NCBI RefSeq assembly: GCF_026191355.1
Contig: NZ_JAPHOQ010000021.1
Span: 1 to 49,476 of the forward strand
Direction: 5' to 3'
Length of the DNA stretch: 49,476 nucleotides
Origin: Legionella sheltonii
GTDB taxonomy: Bacteria; Pseudomonadota; Gammaproteobacteria; Legionellales; Legionellaceae
Each line of letters opens with the position of its first letter. Position 1 is the stretch's first letter. This document shows, one piece after another, positions 29,601 to 40,200 of the stretch. The notes below the pieces were generated by a model. The model saw only the letters and a list, made by a program, of their open reading frames with translations, had not been told where the DNA came from and did no database searches. A program made the translations under genes and the position numbers.

Positions 29601-31236
29601 TATGAATAAGCTTTCTCCAGCAACACCTCGAGCGGATCAGGGTTCATCGATGCAACGAACTATTTCAGATACTTTAAAAATGATCCTCATGGAGGTAATC
29701 GGTATCACTGAAGATGAGGTTGATTTGGAGAAGAGTTTTGCCGAATATGGAGTTGATTCGGTTCTGTTAATGACTTTATTAAAAAAGATCGAAGCAGTAA
29801 TGGGCCTAATGCTTCCTGCCGAAGTGATTATTGAACATCATTCACTTGTTCGATTGGCATCACACATCCAGAAACTAAATGGATTATCACGTGAAGCGTT
29901 GAGTAAAACTGAAGCAGTGCACGATCTCCAAAAAAACACGAAAAAAATCGCAGTTATTGGCATGGCATGTCAATTTCCGGGTGCTAATAATGTGCAGGAA
30001 TTTTGGAATAATTTACTAGAAGGTACCATTTCGGTTACTCCAATTCCTAAGGAGCGAGTCGATCGAACTGAGTATGCTTCTGTTCAGGGCGGTTTTATTC
30101 ATGAGAATGCATGGGGAGCCGCGCTTGATTTTGGGTTTTCGGAAAAACATCAACACCAAGTTAACCCATTAGTGACTCGTGCATTGGCATTAAGCCAAAA
30201 AGCAATCATTGATGCTGGGTTGACACAAGAAACAATTAAAGGAATGAATGCTGGTGTATTTGTGGGAACTCGTGCTGATTTTAGTGCGGATCACGAGATT
30301 AATCAGTTTACGATCATTGGTCAGGGACAAAATTTTATTGCAGCGCATATCAATCATTTTTTTGATTTAAGTGGCACTGCTGAAGTGGTTGATACGGCGT
30401 GTTCTTCTTCTTTAGTTGCTTTAAATCATGCAGTTTCTGCATTGAAATCAGGAGATATTGAACTTGCTTTGGTCGGAGGCATTGATGGTTTAATCAATAC
30501 AAAGCCTTTTGCTTTAATGGATGCGGCTAAAGCTTTATCACCTGATTTCAAGTGTCGTCCTTTTGATGTTCGTGCTAATGGAATCGTATTAAGTGAGGGA
30601 GGCGGGTTTGTTGTTTTAAAACCTTTGGAACATGCGTTAGCCGATGGAAATAAGATTTATTGTGTTATTGAAGGAATCGCGGTGAATAATGATGGGAATA
30701 CGATGGGTTATACTACACCCAATCCAAAAGCCCAGCAAAAAGTAATTCAAAAAGCATTAAATAATGCGGGATTAACGCCACAAAATTTAGATTACGTTGA
30801 AATGCATGCGACCGGTACCGAATTAGGTGATCCTATGGAGTTGCAAGCATTAACTCATGTTTTGGGAACATCGCATAAAAAATGTGTTGTGGGTGGTGTG
30901 AAAGCGAATATTGGTCATACTTTAAGTGCTGCAGGAATGGCTGGGTTTATAAAAGCGGCATTATGCGGTTACCATCACTGTTTAGTGCCTCAACCGGAAC
31001 CAGTGACGCCCAATCCTCGTTACGATTTTGCCAACGCACCATTATGTTTGTTGGATGAGCCTCAATTTTTAGAGCCTCATCGAACTCATTATTTTGGAGT
31101 AAGTGCCTTTGGTTTTGGTGGAACAAATGCTCATGTCGTTCTCTCAAGTATGATGCAACAAAATTCTGTCGTTTTGCGACATGAAGAACAGTATTCAGAA
31201 ACAATGGATGAATTTTTTGATGTCGAATGTATTTAA
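23680..31236 (+). CDS. Trans-AT polyketide synthase, modules 4-6a (2518 aa)
   Basis: The ATG at 23680 overlaps the stop of the preceding synthase (ATGACTAA) with AGGGGAG upstream; a TTG one codon earlier is less likely. Rough domain order: N-terminal DH-like domain 10-215 (H21 in HQIDGHYVFP, but Gly167 stands where catalytic Asp is expected); repeat-bearing linker 235-290; KS4 293-695 (C448, H583, H625); DH (H740, D884, Q888); ACP (GLDS, S1029); KS5 1088-1490 (C1240 in SMCSSS, H1375, H1412); KR (GGTSGIG; S1889, Y1902, N1906); ACP (GVDS, S2027); KS6 2090-2495 (C2241, H2376, H2413), which ends the protein. KS6 has a divergent N-terminal third. Module 4 has a DH but no KR of its own, and module 6 is completed by the next protein. 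There is no AT, ER or TE. Confidence 0.96.
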   Translation: MTKHRRRYTYSPQSNPFWLAHQIDGHYVFPLDNLLMMIYAALSPLAATAPIVELTDIELKKLLIAEKDQEINLHLEIDPITHECFIAQIDKHGNKELVVHNHYQFKSYHEFSSAMDNHKQLVMNDFYQSDSLHYLGECYRIIEHYTNSDDSFSASLDPKGSFPAVLGSMLHSFIYRNDPFFAKNPRPGLPKAIKRVLLRVQPQQCGSLHIKDQNAAVFDAQGKWQVIMEGVELTSNESAKNNNRPLSKLAEESEMRGDAQRRTGVYKQVYEDSSTASTKQLTSSVEFGGRSTLDIAVIGMAGKFPQAESIDELWNSLCEGFDAITSLEKRGRKYIREPNHAGWLDDVFAFDPDYFHIPKIEAQAMDPQQRLLLQTAAGALIDAGYAPMELPDKFCGVFVGASQNNYLTHSLEKPIAQSFWGNAPSVIAGRVSYTFNLTGPAITIDTACSSSLVALHQACQAIKNGECTTALAGGVFIMTSDEFLQQAHHAKMLSSDHACQTFSDKANGFIPGEAVACVYLKPLAQALKDQDPIYAVIKASGVNQDGQSNGITAPNGLAQTELMRHIYTSYGLSTEDLAYIETHGTGTELGDPIEVSALQRLFATQGKENSKKSCGLGSIKSNMGHTVHAAGICGFIKSVLCSYFQKIPATIHCERENPHIDFASTPFYPVKELSPWPQDKSLAAVSSFGFSGTNAHIVIQRFASDNQREFPVHPFKKIHCYWQTTNEYTLSAERTYFSQHQVNHQSILPGVVSLALTQHFLNELPLYCVNVRWLRILPALHQRMDIHISKTANVVELFYEESSFFSAEIAKDEKISPFDLNDFKKCPNSIDCIEYYRCFEQAGIQYGPDLRNITHLLASEDRVFAHIECNKNFNEFLLNPYLLDAALQTVGYFTLYQQQPLSLPVSAKRIVLLKRLSNHALVCTQKVGPLSFHIQIFDENGDLCVVVEELTAHVVTQHVDNDRLSANVQQLVGTVSTLGEQVTEREQIQIGTGTESTRELIYSVFSHRLNMTSDELQKIGQFSKLGLDSLLAMDIIFDLEIHFGSQPKTLLFEHTTFDELIEHFSNSRVNHFHATPREVDKYEPLMVASDIAIIGMAVNFPQAPDFPSFIDVLETGKNCVQAIGDRSYGYGALLENANDFDALFFNIAPHDALIMCPQERLMLQNAWHCFEDAGIQLDNQARSVGVFIGAMNNFYQLAGFEKSLKEQKTILANSTAASIANRISSVLNFTGPSLTLDSMCSSSLTALHLAIQAINAQDASMALVGGVNLISHDYKYQELLHRNMLSAQGHCASFGAQADGYVPSEGVVSILIKPLHAAINDGDRIHAVIKGSSIAHNGTSSGYTVPNANAQAEVIKKALSKSGLQPEDISYLECHGTGTQLGDPIEIKGLNKVFSERDTPCFIGSLKSNYGHMEAAAGLAGVIKVIAQMQQKKLYASLHANTLNPNIQLPDSLVLCQTPSTWSLHQKDQCYYAGVSSFGAGGSNAHVILKSYESTIKPNVSPLPRTVFQSRRYFHDLEKKPMSDTLYEYVWQQHHIRIDNDITRQWIVLSTESNAAEIKNILPQNAIHIIYTSENENDGYFAQEGRIVTQQQIIDLLNHDFILLDCCNDELELVDHLSLLQQVALSAKKGSILQINNKQSPDLDVISYFLHCMNVQTIGLKTGSLVIDQQPLTTKLIQQELGQLSLHFHKARYVQGQRFIQVLQTKEHKKSASASIDSEKVYLITGGTSGIGAEVAKWLAVRGVRKLILTGITPLPQETLWEHYLHSSCKAGKTIQLINQLRKQGCAVYYYIGDLAQKELFVAFLRVVMNQKGNCSPSVDSDQGVTQKDRFGWIFHCAGVTPTQTKSFTELTQNDFIRMFHPKRAGLEALWSAVSPYGMERLVLFSSVSSVFPELATGVVDYALSNYYLNAFAQVHSGKVLSIAWPAWSEFSKNAETSSSYQRSQLGSYKTDEALALLSTLLESETVSSVIMPSMNKLSPATPRADQGSSMQRTISDTLKMILMEVIGITEDEVDLEKSFAEYGVDSVLLMTLLKKIEAVMGLMLPAEVIIEHHSLVRLASHIQKLNGLSREALSKTEAVHDLQKNTKKIAVIGMACQFPGANNVQEFWNNLLEGTISVTPIPKERVDRTEYASVQGGFIHENAWGAALDFGFSEKHQHQVNPLVTRALALSQKAIIDAGLTQETIKGMNAGVFVGTRADFSADHEINQFTIIGQGQNFIAAHINHFFDLSGTAEVVDTACSSSLVALNHAVSALKSGDIELALVGGIDGLINTKPFALMDAAKALSPDFKCRPFDVRANGIVLSEGGGFVVLKPLEHALADGNKIYCVIEGIAVNNDGNTMGYTTPNPKAQQKVIQKALNNAGLTPQNLDYVEMHATGTELGDPMELQALTHVLGTSHKKCVVGGVKANIGHTLSAAGMAGFIKAALCGYHHCLVPQPEPVTPNPRYDFANAPLCLLDEPQFLEPHRTHYFGVSAFGFGGTNAHVVLSSMMQQNSVVLRHEEQYSETMDEFFDVECI
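24415..24545 (+). repeat. Purine-/GC-rich repeat-like insert in coding sequence (DH-KS4 linker)
   Basis: The linker between the N-terminal DH-like domain and KS4 contains GAGGAGACGCGCAGCGGAGA (from 24449) followed by GAGGATTCGAGCACCGCATC (from 24490). Its base and codon use differ from the AT-rich flanks. It reads as SKLAEESEMRGDAQRRTG and so on. I recall similar strings as dispersed repeats in Legionella genomes, but could not check. Confidence 0.4.
29116..29160 (+). repeat. Repeat-like string inside KR5
   Basis: GGTAATTGCTCACCC (29116-29130) matches 22257-22273 apart from a CT insertion in the latter. It lies in a surface-loop position of the ketoreductase of module 5 (KGNCSPSVDSDQGVTQKD), between the second core strand and the Rossmann fold's central strand (WIFHCAG). 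It is likely another small in-frame insertion. Confidence 0.35.
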
Positions 31237-34200
31237 AATTAAATTAACAGCTGATAATTATTTGGTTGCCGATCACCGTATTGATGGGATACGCGTGCTA
31301 CCTGGTATCGCCTATTTGGATATTATTTCTCGCTGTTTCGAATCTGAGTACTACGAGCTCACCCAAGTCACCTATCCTCATGCAGCCAAGGTGCTTGAGG
31401 GTGAAACGATTATTTTGTCTGTTGTTTATGATTCACAACACCAAGCTGTGGAAATTTATCATCAAGAGAATGATAAAAAAATTATCCATTTTAAAGCAGC
31501 CATAGCGTTTAAAAGACCCGATTTACCTGAATCGATTGTATTACAAACTGCTGAGACACCAATTCATTCAATGAATACTCTATACAGTTTAGCCCGTGCT
31601 TCATTTATTGAGCATGGTGAGTTTATGCAGGTTAGTGGAACCACACAAATCAATGCATCATCGATTGCGATGAAATTGACTCTTAGCGCCAAGGCTCATC
31701 CTTATTTATCGCGCTTTTATTTACATCCATCCTTATTGGATGGTGCTACGTTTGCTATAGCCGCTCTGCATTTTGATCAAGTGGCACATGCGGGGCCTGA
31801 TGTGAGTTATTTACCTTTAGGAATTGATCGGGTGAGTGTATTTGCGCGAGTGACAACGCCCACTTTAATCGTTAAGGCTGAAGTGATACCAACTCACCAC
31901 GAGTCGTTAATTAAATGTCGAATTCATTTATTGACACCTGATGGAGATTTAGTAGTGGCTCTTGAAGGATTAACCAATAAGCGATTTCAGCGCAAGCAGT
32001 TTGCGCAGCAAGTCATTCAGAATCCTAGGGACTCACAGCAAATTGTTTCCGGAGATACTCAGAACAAAATTATGGCGCTGATAAAGAATAACTTACAGGA
32101 CGCGCCTGCAGTTTTACCGCCAAATGTTTCTTTTTTTGATCTGGGATTTGATTCCAGTAGTTTAATTGCTTTAGTCGATGTATTGGAAAAACAATTTAAT
32201 TTGGACCTCTATCCTACTTTATTGTTTGAACAAAATACTTTGGAAAAATTAACAGCATATATTGATTCTCATGGCGCTTCTGCAGCATCTTCCAACCGGG
32301 AAATTTCTTTAAAAAATGCTGATTATGCACTTTATGTTCCAACAAGAACTAAAATAAATCGGGGTAGCAATAACAAGCAAGTAGTGGTTATTAATGATCA
32401 GTTTAACTATGAGCAGGCACTTGACTTTTTGCAGGAGAAAGCAAAAGCGGCTTGGATAATTTACGATACCCGTTATCATCAAACCGAGCTTGATTTGCAA
32501 ACTATTTTAAATCAACTCGCAGAAACTTTTTCCAAATTTGTCCGTTGGTCGCAAGATGCCTTACCTCTTGTTGTTATCAGTTTATCTTCGAAACATCCGA
32601 ATTTAATTCAATCTGTCTCTGCTTTTTTTTCTTGTCTCGTTAAAGAATATCCTCATCTCAATTATTCGATTTTAGTGAGTGACGCGTGTGTTAAGGATCC
32701 TGTTGGCTATTTGGCAAATAGAAATGAATGTGTTTATCTTCACCAAGACCATTTTTATGCTAAAAGTTATATCAAACTCGATTCTCCATTGATCCATTCG
32801 TCTATCAAAAAAGGGGGAAGTTATTTAATTGTCGGGGGTAATGGCGGATTAGGTCGTTTACTCACTCATTATTTGATTGAAAAATATCAAGCCCAGATTT
32901 ATGTGATTGGTCGCAGTGAGCCAATTGTTCCTGATGCGCGTGTGACCTATTACCAATTGGATGTAAGCGATGTTGAAGCAGTCAATGAGTTTTTCAACAC
33001 CCATAATTTCCATATAGATGGTTTGTTTTATTTAGCAGGTGAAAAACATGATTGTTTGCTCATGAATATTCGACCAGAAGATATTGAGAAAACACTGCGT
33101 TCCAAATTGGAGGGTTTGCGTGTTATTCACCATGCATTACAACATAATTCACTTGATTTCTATTGTATTTATTCTTCTTTATCAGCGGATATTGGTAATC
33201 TTGGACAAAGTATTTATGCCGCGGCCAATGCTGCTTTAAATGCCTATGCTTGTGAACAAGAACAATTACGTCTCACAGGAAAGCATACCTCTCGATTTAT
33301 TAGTATCAGTTGGCCTTATTGGTTAGAGGGGGGGATGGAAATCAACCCGCGTCAATTACAAAAACTTAAAGAAGAATATGGAACTTTACCTTTAGAAACA
33401 CGTAATGCTTTTGTTTTATTAGAACAGGCATTGAGCGCTCATGTTCCACATGTAGTGATTGCTAATTCGTCTTTGTTAGCTCATCGAATCGTCAAATCGA
33501 ATGATTATCGATTCAATCAATTATCTCAATCTGAGCCACCTAGCTCTTATGGAGCACACATCAAACAAAACAATCGTCATCCTGAATCCAGTGGAGGATC
33601 TTCTGAAAACAAGGAGATGTATCACTACGTTCGAGATGACCTACGTCTTTTAGAGTCACCTGAAGTCGCTGAGCAAGACATAGCGATTATCGGAATTTCA
33701 TTACAATTACCTGATGCTGAAAATTTAGAAGCGCTTTGGAATAACTTGAAAACGGCCAAAAGTTCAATTAGGAAAGTACCGAGGAAGTGGCATTATACTC
33801 CTTATCCCTGGGGTGGGTATTTGGAAGATATTGCTGGTTTTGACCCTTTATTTTTTAATATCTCGCCACGAGAAGCTGAATTAATCGATCCGCAAGAACG
33901 TTTATTTTTGGCCAATGCTTGGCATTGTCTCGAAGATGCAGGTTACGCACACATTAAAGAGAAAAAAATGGGTGTTGTTGCTGCATCAATGTTTCATCTG
34001 TATCAAAATTATGGTGTGGAACAAGGTCAGCAAGAGCCCGACTTAAAGCGCCCACAATCTTTAGGCGCAAGTATTGCAAATCGTGTTTCTTATACGCTGA
34101 ATTTAACAGGCCCAAGTTTTTCTCTCGATTCCATGTGTTCTTCTTCATTGACTGCCATTGATTTAGCATGTCGTTATTTGGCTAATGATGAAGTAGATGC

Positions 34201-37200
34201 CATGTTAGTTGGTGGCGTCAATCTCTGTTCTCATCCCTATAAATTATCATCCTTGGTACAAAGTAAATTCTTATCTTCAACAGGTAGAAGCGCACCATTT
34301 CAGGAATATGCCGATGGTTACGTACCCGGGGAAGGAGTTGTTGTTCTTCTTTTAAAGAAAGCAAAGAAGGCACTCGAAGATGGTGATTCCATCTATGCGT
34401 TAATTAAAGGATTAGCGTTGAATCATGGAGGTATGAGTAGCGGATTTACCGTACCTAATGCTCAAGCCCAAGTGAAAGTGATTCAACACGCTTTGACCAA
34501 CGCAAAGATTAGACCAGATCAAATCGATTATATTGAGGCACATGGAACCGGAACATCTTTGGGGGACCCTATTGAACTTGCTGCACTAAAGGAAGTATTT
34601 GGTAACCGTTCTGCAGAGAATCCCTTATATGTAGGATCTATAAAAAGTAATTTGGGGCATTTGGAATCTGCTGCTGGCATGGCCGGCATTGCTAAACTCA
34701 TTGCGCAATTCCAAGCTCAGGCATTAGCTCCTTCAATTCATGCTTTGCCATTAAATCCAAGATTAAATATCGATGACGTACCGATTAAGATATGTACTGA
34801 ATTCGTACCTCAGCAAAAACTTCGTTTTGCTGGTTTGAGTAGTTTTGGTGCAGGTGGGAGTAATGCGCATTTAATTTTACAAAATTTCTCCCATAACCTT
34901 TGTGTAAGGTCCAAAACACACTATAAAAAACAAAATTATTGGTTCTCACATTCAGAAAAAATGATGCCCTATTGCTTTCAGTTGGATAGGGAGCTTTGCG
35001 CATTGGAGCCGATCGCTAAGTTTGAGGAGATTTGTCAATTAGATAATGGTTCTCAACAGATGTTTTTTAACCAAGCAACGTCCGGCATTCCGTTCAATAA
35101 AGTAGCAATTTTTCTTGCCGTAGCAGACAAGGGATTGGATCGTCTTATTGGATTACTCAATCAATGCATCTCTGAAAATCCTGAGGTTCAATTTATTTTT
35201 ATTCATCAAAGTCAGAGTCATTGGATGGAGTTACATGCATTCATGATGTCTATGCCCAAGCTGCTCAAGCATTATTACAAGAATATTTTGATTCCTCATT
35301 TAACGAGTTTATCAAGTTCTGAAGTGGTGAATATCGTAAGTAACGAAGCACATCAGCCCGACCATCGAATGATTAAGTATGATAAGACCAGATCTACTTT
35401 TGCTTTAAACTTAATTAAAACGAATAATCAATCATTACCTTTATTCCCTGGAGCACGAGTTGTAGTATTAGGTGGTTTGGGCTCTATTGGCTATCAATTT
35501 TGTCAGACTTTAATTGGTGTTGGCATTTCTCAGTTTGATATTATTGGACGAAGTGAGCTTGATTCCAAACGTCAACACATGATTGATGCTTTAAAAGGAC
35601 AAATTCATTACATCCAACATGATTTTTCAAATCCGTATCCTACTGATTCTTCTTATGATGTCATAATTAATTGTCTTGGGATTATGCCTGGTAACAGTGC
35701 AAATGAAGTAGCACAACGACAACCACTTCATTTTCATTTAAGCCAATTCATTCAATGCCATCATCCCCAAAAATTAATTAGTATTTCCTCCTTGTCTGCT
35801 TTAGCTGGATTTAGCAAGCAAGTAGATTATGCAATTTATAACGCCTCTTTGCTGGGATTAAATGCCTACTGTAAAGAGCATGTGTATGTTTACTTACCCT
35901 TTGTAATGACGAAGTCAACTCAGTCATCGGATGAGTTGAACTGGTTAGCATGGAGTAGGGACAATCAAGGTTTAGAGCCGTTAAGGGCAGAAGACTTAAA
36001 CCTTATTTGCCGGCAGTTATTAACTTTACCAGCCGGTGAATACATCCCGTTTCAGGGAAACCCCAAGCAATTTCATCAGTATTTAACTCAAGAATGTTTT
36101 AATGTTCCTCTGCAAAAATTACAGCAAGGGCGTTCCTGGAATAAAGATCATTCTTTACATGAACTAATCGAATCAATCTTAGGGATTTCCGCTCATCACA
36201 TTAAATCGGAACAGACTTTCTATCAATTGGGATTTAATTCATTGACCCTCACTGAATTAACGGATGCAATAAGCAAACACTATGACATGCAAATAAATCC
36301 CAATCAATTTTTTGAATTCGAGACGATAGGAAAATTAGAGGAATATGTAACTACTCACTCCTCACTCAAACCTACGTTACTCAAACCTACGTTCCGCGGC
36401 TTGTCCGCGGAATCCAGTGATGAGGTTAGAACTGTGGATCCCGCGGACAAGTCGCGGGACGTCAATGAGGGGAGAGCAATTACAAAAAGCATTTCTGTTT
36501 CTTCCCCATTAAATGCCCTGGAGCCAACGTTATCAAATGTTGCTATTTGTGGTTATTATTGTTCTTTTGCTCAATGTCCTAGCCCAGAAGACTACTGGTA
36601 CGCCTTATTAGCAGGGAAAGATTGTACCCAGATGCCTCTGCAGACGCGTTTTGATAATAGGAAGAATGACTCAATTAAGATGGGCTTTATTAACCATGTT
36701 GCAGATTTTGATTTTGCGTTCTTTGATCTGAATTTGGAACAAGCAAAATATATGGATCCTCAGCAACGAAAGTTATTAGAGCTTTCCTGGCATATATTCG
36801 AGCAAGCAGGTGTTTCACCGATCTCTTTGAAAGGTAAAAGCATCGGTGTGTTTGTTGCCATTCAATTTGATGACTATGCGCGCTTATTGGATCGCAGTCA
36901 GTTAAGTAGTCTTTACCAAATTACAGGTTGCGCCAAGACCTTTGCTGCAAATCGAATTTCACAGTTTTTTGACTTCCATGGGCCAAGTGAAACCATCGAT
37001 ACTGCATGTTCGAGCAGTTTCTCCGCTTTAAATCGTGCAGTACAGGCAATTAAGCAAGGTGAATGCGAGTCCGCTCTTGTTCTTGGTGTTAGTTTGCTTT
37101 GCGATGTAAAAACACTTGAATTAACTGCTCAGTTAAATGTTCTTTCTTCAACGAATGAATGTCGACCTTTTGATGCCCAAGCCAATGGTTATGTGAAAGG

Positions 37201-40200
37201 AGAAGGCTTGGCTGGTGTTTGGTTAGTCGGAGAAGATTTGGCTGTAACGCAAAAGTTACGTATCGAAGCCAATATAAAAGCAATTCAAGTCAATCACGGT
37301 GGGCATTCACAATCATTGACCGCACCTAATCCTTTAGCGCAAAAACAATTGCTATCCCAAGTATATCAGAATGGAATATCAATTGATGAAATCGATTATT
37401 TTGAAGCACATGCTACGGCAACTCATTTAGGTGATCCTATTGAATTTTCAGTCTTAAATGAGTTGTTCTCATCACGAGTAAAACCACTTTATATTGGTTC
37501 AGTAAAGAGCAATATTGGCCATACAGAACCTGTTGCAGGACTTGCCGGTGTGATTAAAGCATTGTTGATGCTCAAACATCAAATGATTCCACCGCAGGTA
37601 AATTTTCAGGAAGTTAATCCTTTCATTCGACTTGCAGAGAGTCCATTCCATATTGCCAGTCAAGCCGAACCGGCTTTTTTATCCACGATCGCAATTAATA
37701 GTTTTGGTTTTGGTGGCAGTAATGGTCATTGTGTTTTAGCGCACAATAACCCTTTGCCAGAACAACTACCTAATTTATCTTATATTCCAATCAAATTGTC
37801 TGCAAAGACTGAAGATGCTCTAGAAAAAAAGACAGAGCAGCTTCTGGATTATTTAAGTGCTTTGAACAACAACATAAGCCTGACTCAATTAAGCTTTACC
37901 CTAAATGTAGGAAGAGCTGATTTTGCTTGTCGTAAGTTCTTTATTGTGGAAAACCTTGATGATTTGATAGAGCAATTAAAATATGGTTCTGATTCAATAA
38001 CCCCTCTATATAACCATACTTTAAGCGAAGAAACTCTTCTCGAATTACAGCAGTTACCCAATCAATTAAAAGATTATTTGAATAAGCTTGCCTATGCCTA
38101 TCAAGAGGGACAACTGATTAATTGGCAACGCATTTATAAAGGAATTAATGCCATTCCCCTTGCATTACCTGTTTATCCTTTTGCAACTCATTATTGTTGG
38201 TTTGAAGAGCAAGAGCAGCTAAAATCAATCAATAAAGACCTAAGGTCTATAGAATGTTATGAACCAATTTGGAGCAAGAAAAAGGTTGCGTTCCTTGAGC
38301 TTGATAGCTATCGGTATGTCGCTATTTTTTTGACAAGGGCGCAAGAGCTATTAGTAAAAAATGCAGTACAACAAACACAATATAAAGGACTTATTTATTT
38401 TGTATATGTCGATGATACAGATTCAGTAGAGCAGGGCATGCAATGGTTGAAAGAACACTCTTGCGAATTGATTTATTACTTTGCAGGGATGTGTGACCAA
38501 GAGATCAATCCTGATTCCTTGCTTTATTCTCAACGCTATGGGATGGCTGGCTTTTTAAATTGTATTAAAAAGTTGGACGAACTGGCTTATAGTGAAAAAC
38601 CCTTAAAAATCTATGTATTCAGCAACAATGCTTATGGACTAAAGCAATCGACGATTAATCCCTATGCAGCAAGCCTACATGGTTTAGCTCAATCCTTAAA
38701 AAAGGAATACCCATCCTGGTTTATTGAATGCATTGATCTTGCGGGCAATACAATTATCCCTCAAGCGTTTACTGTGTCCTATCAAGGCCAAGCTTATCCT
38801 TTAGTTTTGGCAGATGATGGAGTATGGCATCGACAGCTTAAAGCACTGAATCTCTCTTTAAATCATTCGATACCGAGTCATGAAGTGATTGTGCTTATTG
38901 GTGGAGATGGCCAAGTAGGAAGATACTTGGTTCCTAAGTTTATTGATCGTCAACCGCGAGCGCTATTTATAGCCAGTCGTAACACGGTGCCAAGGACAGA
39001 AGGAATACTGCACTGGCGAAGAGTAGATTCTACTGTTGCCGATGAAGTGGAGTCTTTAATTGACGAGGTGATTCAAAATTATGGAGCAATAGATTGTCTT
39101 TATCATTTGGGTGCTTCTTATGCAGAATCCCCAATCAATTTATTAGGCTATGAAGACTATTTGATGCAGATGGGGGCTAAGGTATTAGGAACTTATCATT
39201 TGATCAATGCGTCTCGTCGCCACGAAGTGAAGCACATTGTAATGACATCCTCAGTGCAAGTTTATACACAAAATAAAAACAGGGGTGGTTATTCAGCAAC
39301 ATGTTTTTATGCTGATGCATTAATTAATGCATTGCATTCCGAGAAAATAAAACTGGTTCATTGGGGATTTTGGCAGCAAGAAGATGAAGCTGCAAATCAA
39401 CTAATGCTGGCTTCTGGTATTTCACCAATCACCGCAGAACAAGGTGATTACTCACTGCAATTAGCAATATCCTCGAATCAATCCAACCTGAGTTTTTTCA
39501 ATGTTTCAGAATCAGTTAAAGCGATGATGCCGATTTTTTGCGATGCTTTGGCTCAGGAGACTGAAGAATTACTCCTGTTTAATCAAGGATTACGTGAGTT
39601 AGAACATTTTTGTTTTCATTTAATGAAGCATCACTTACTGACCCATGGTGTTGTTTGGAGTCAAAATTATTTGGGGCAAGGAGTATGCAAGGATTATGAA
39701 AAATACTATTTTGCATTGATCAACCGCTTGAAAGATTTTGAGCAGAAACATGTTCCTGAAAATAAAAATCAAGTTAAATCTGATGCTGAATTGCTGCAAG
39801 ACCATGTGCAATTAATTAAAAAATACCCACAAATTAAACCTTTTATTCAGTTACTTACAGTGTGTGCGGCACAGTTTACTGAAGTGGTCACAGGACAAAA
39901 AACCATACATCAAGTCATGTTTCCTTTTGGACGAGATGATTTGGTCCGTGCTATTTATCAAAAAAATCTTTTGGCAAGCCATTACAATCAAGCCATTGCT
40001 TCCATAGTTAAAGAAATCGTTGCTACACGTCATCATCGAGTTGATGTTCTTGAATTAGGAGGGGGGACTGGTGCTACTACGGAAGCAGTATTAACTCAAT
40101 GTGCACATCAGATTCATTACACGTTCAGTGACATCAACCCTCAATTTGTTGCTCAGGCTAAAGACAATTTCTCTGAGTATGCTGGTGTAGAAACGTGTAC

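Noticed and set aside
36364..36459. CRISPR-like array from the tandem and palindromic repeats in the ACP7-KS8 linker
   Set aside because: Only two short tandem units with no spacers, in frame within a coding gene, and no cas genes in the window.
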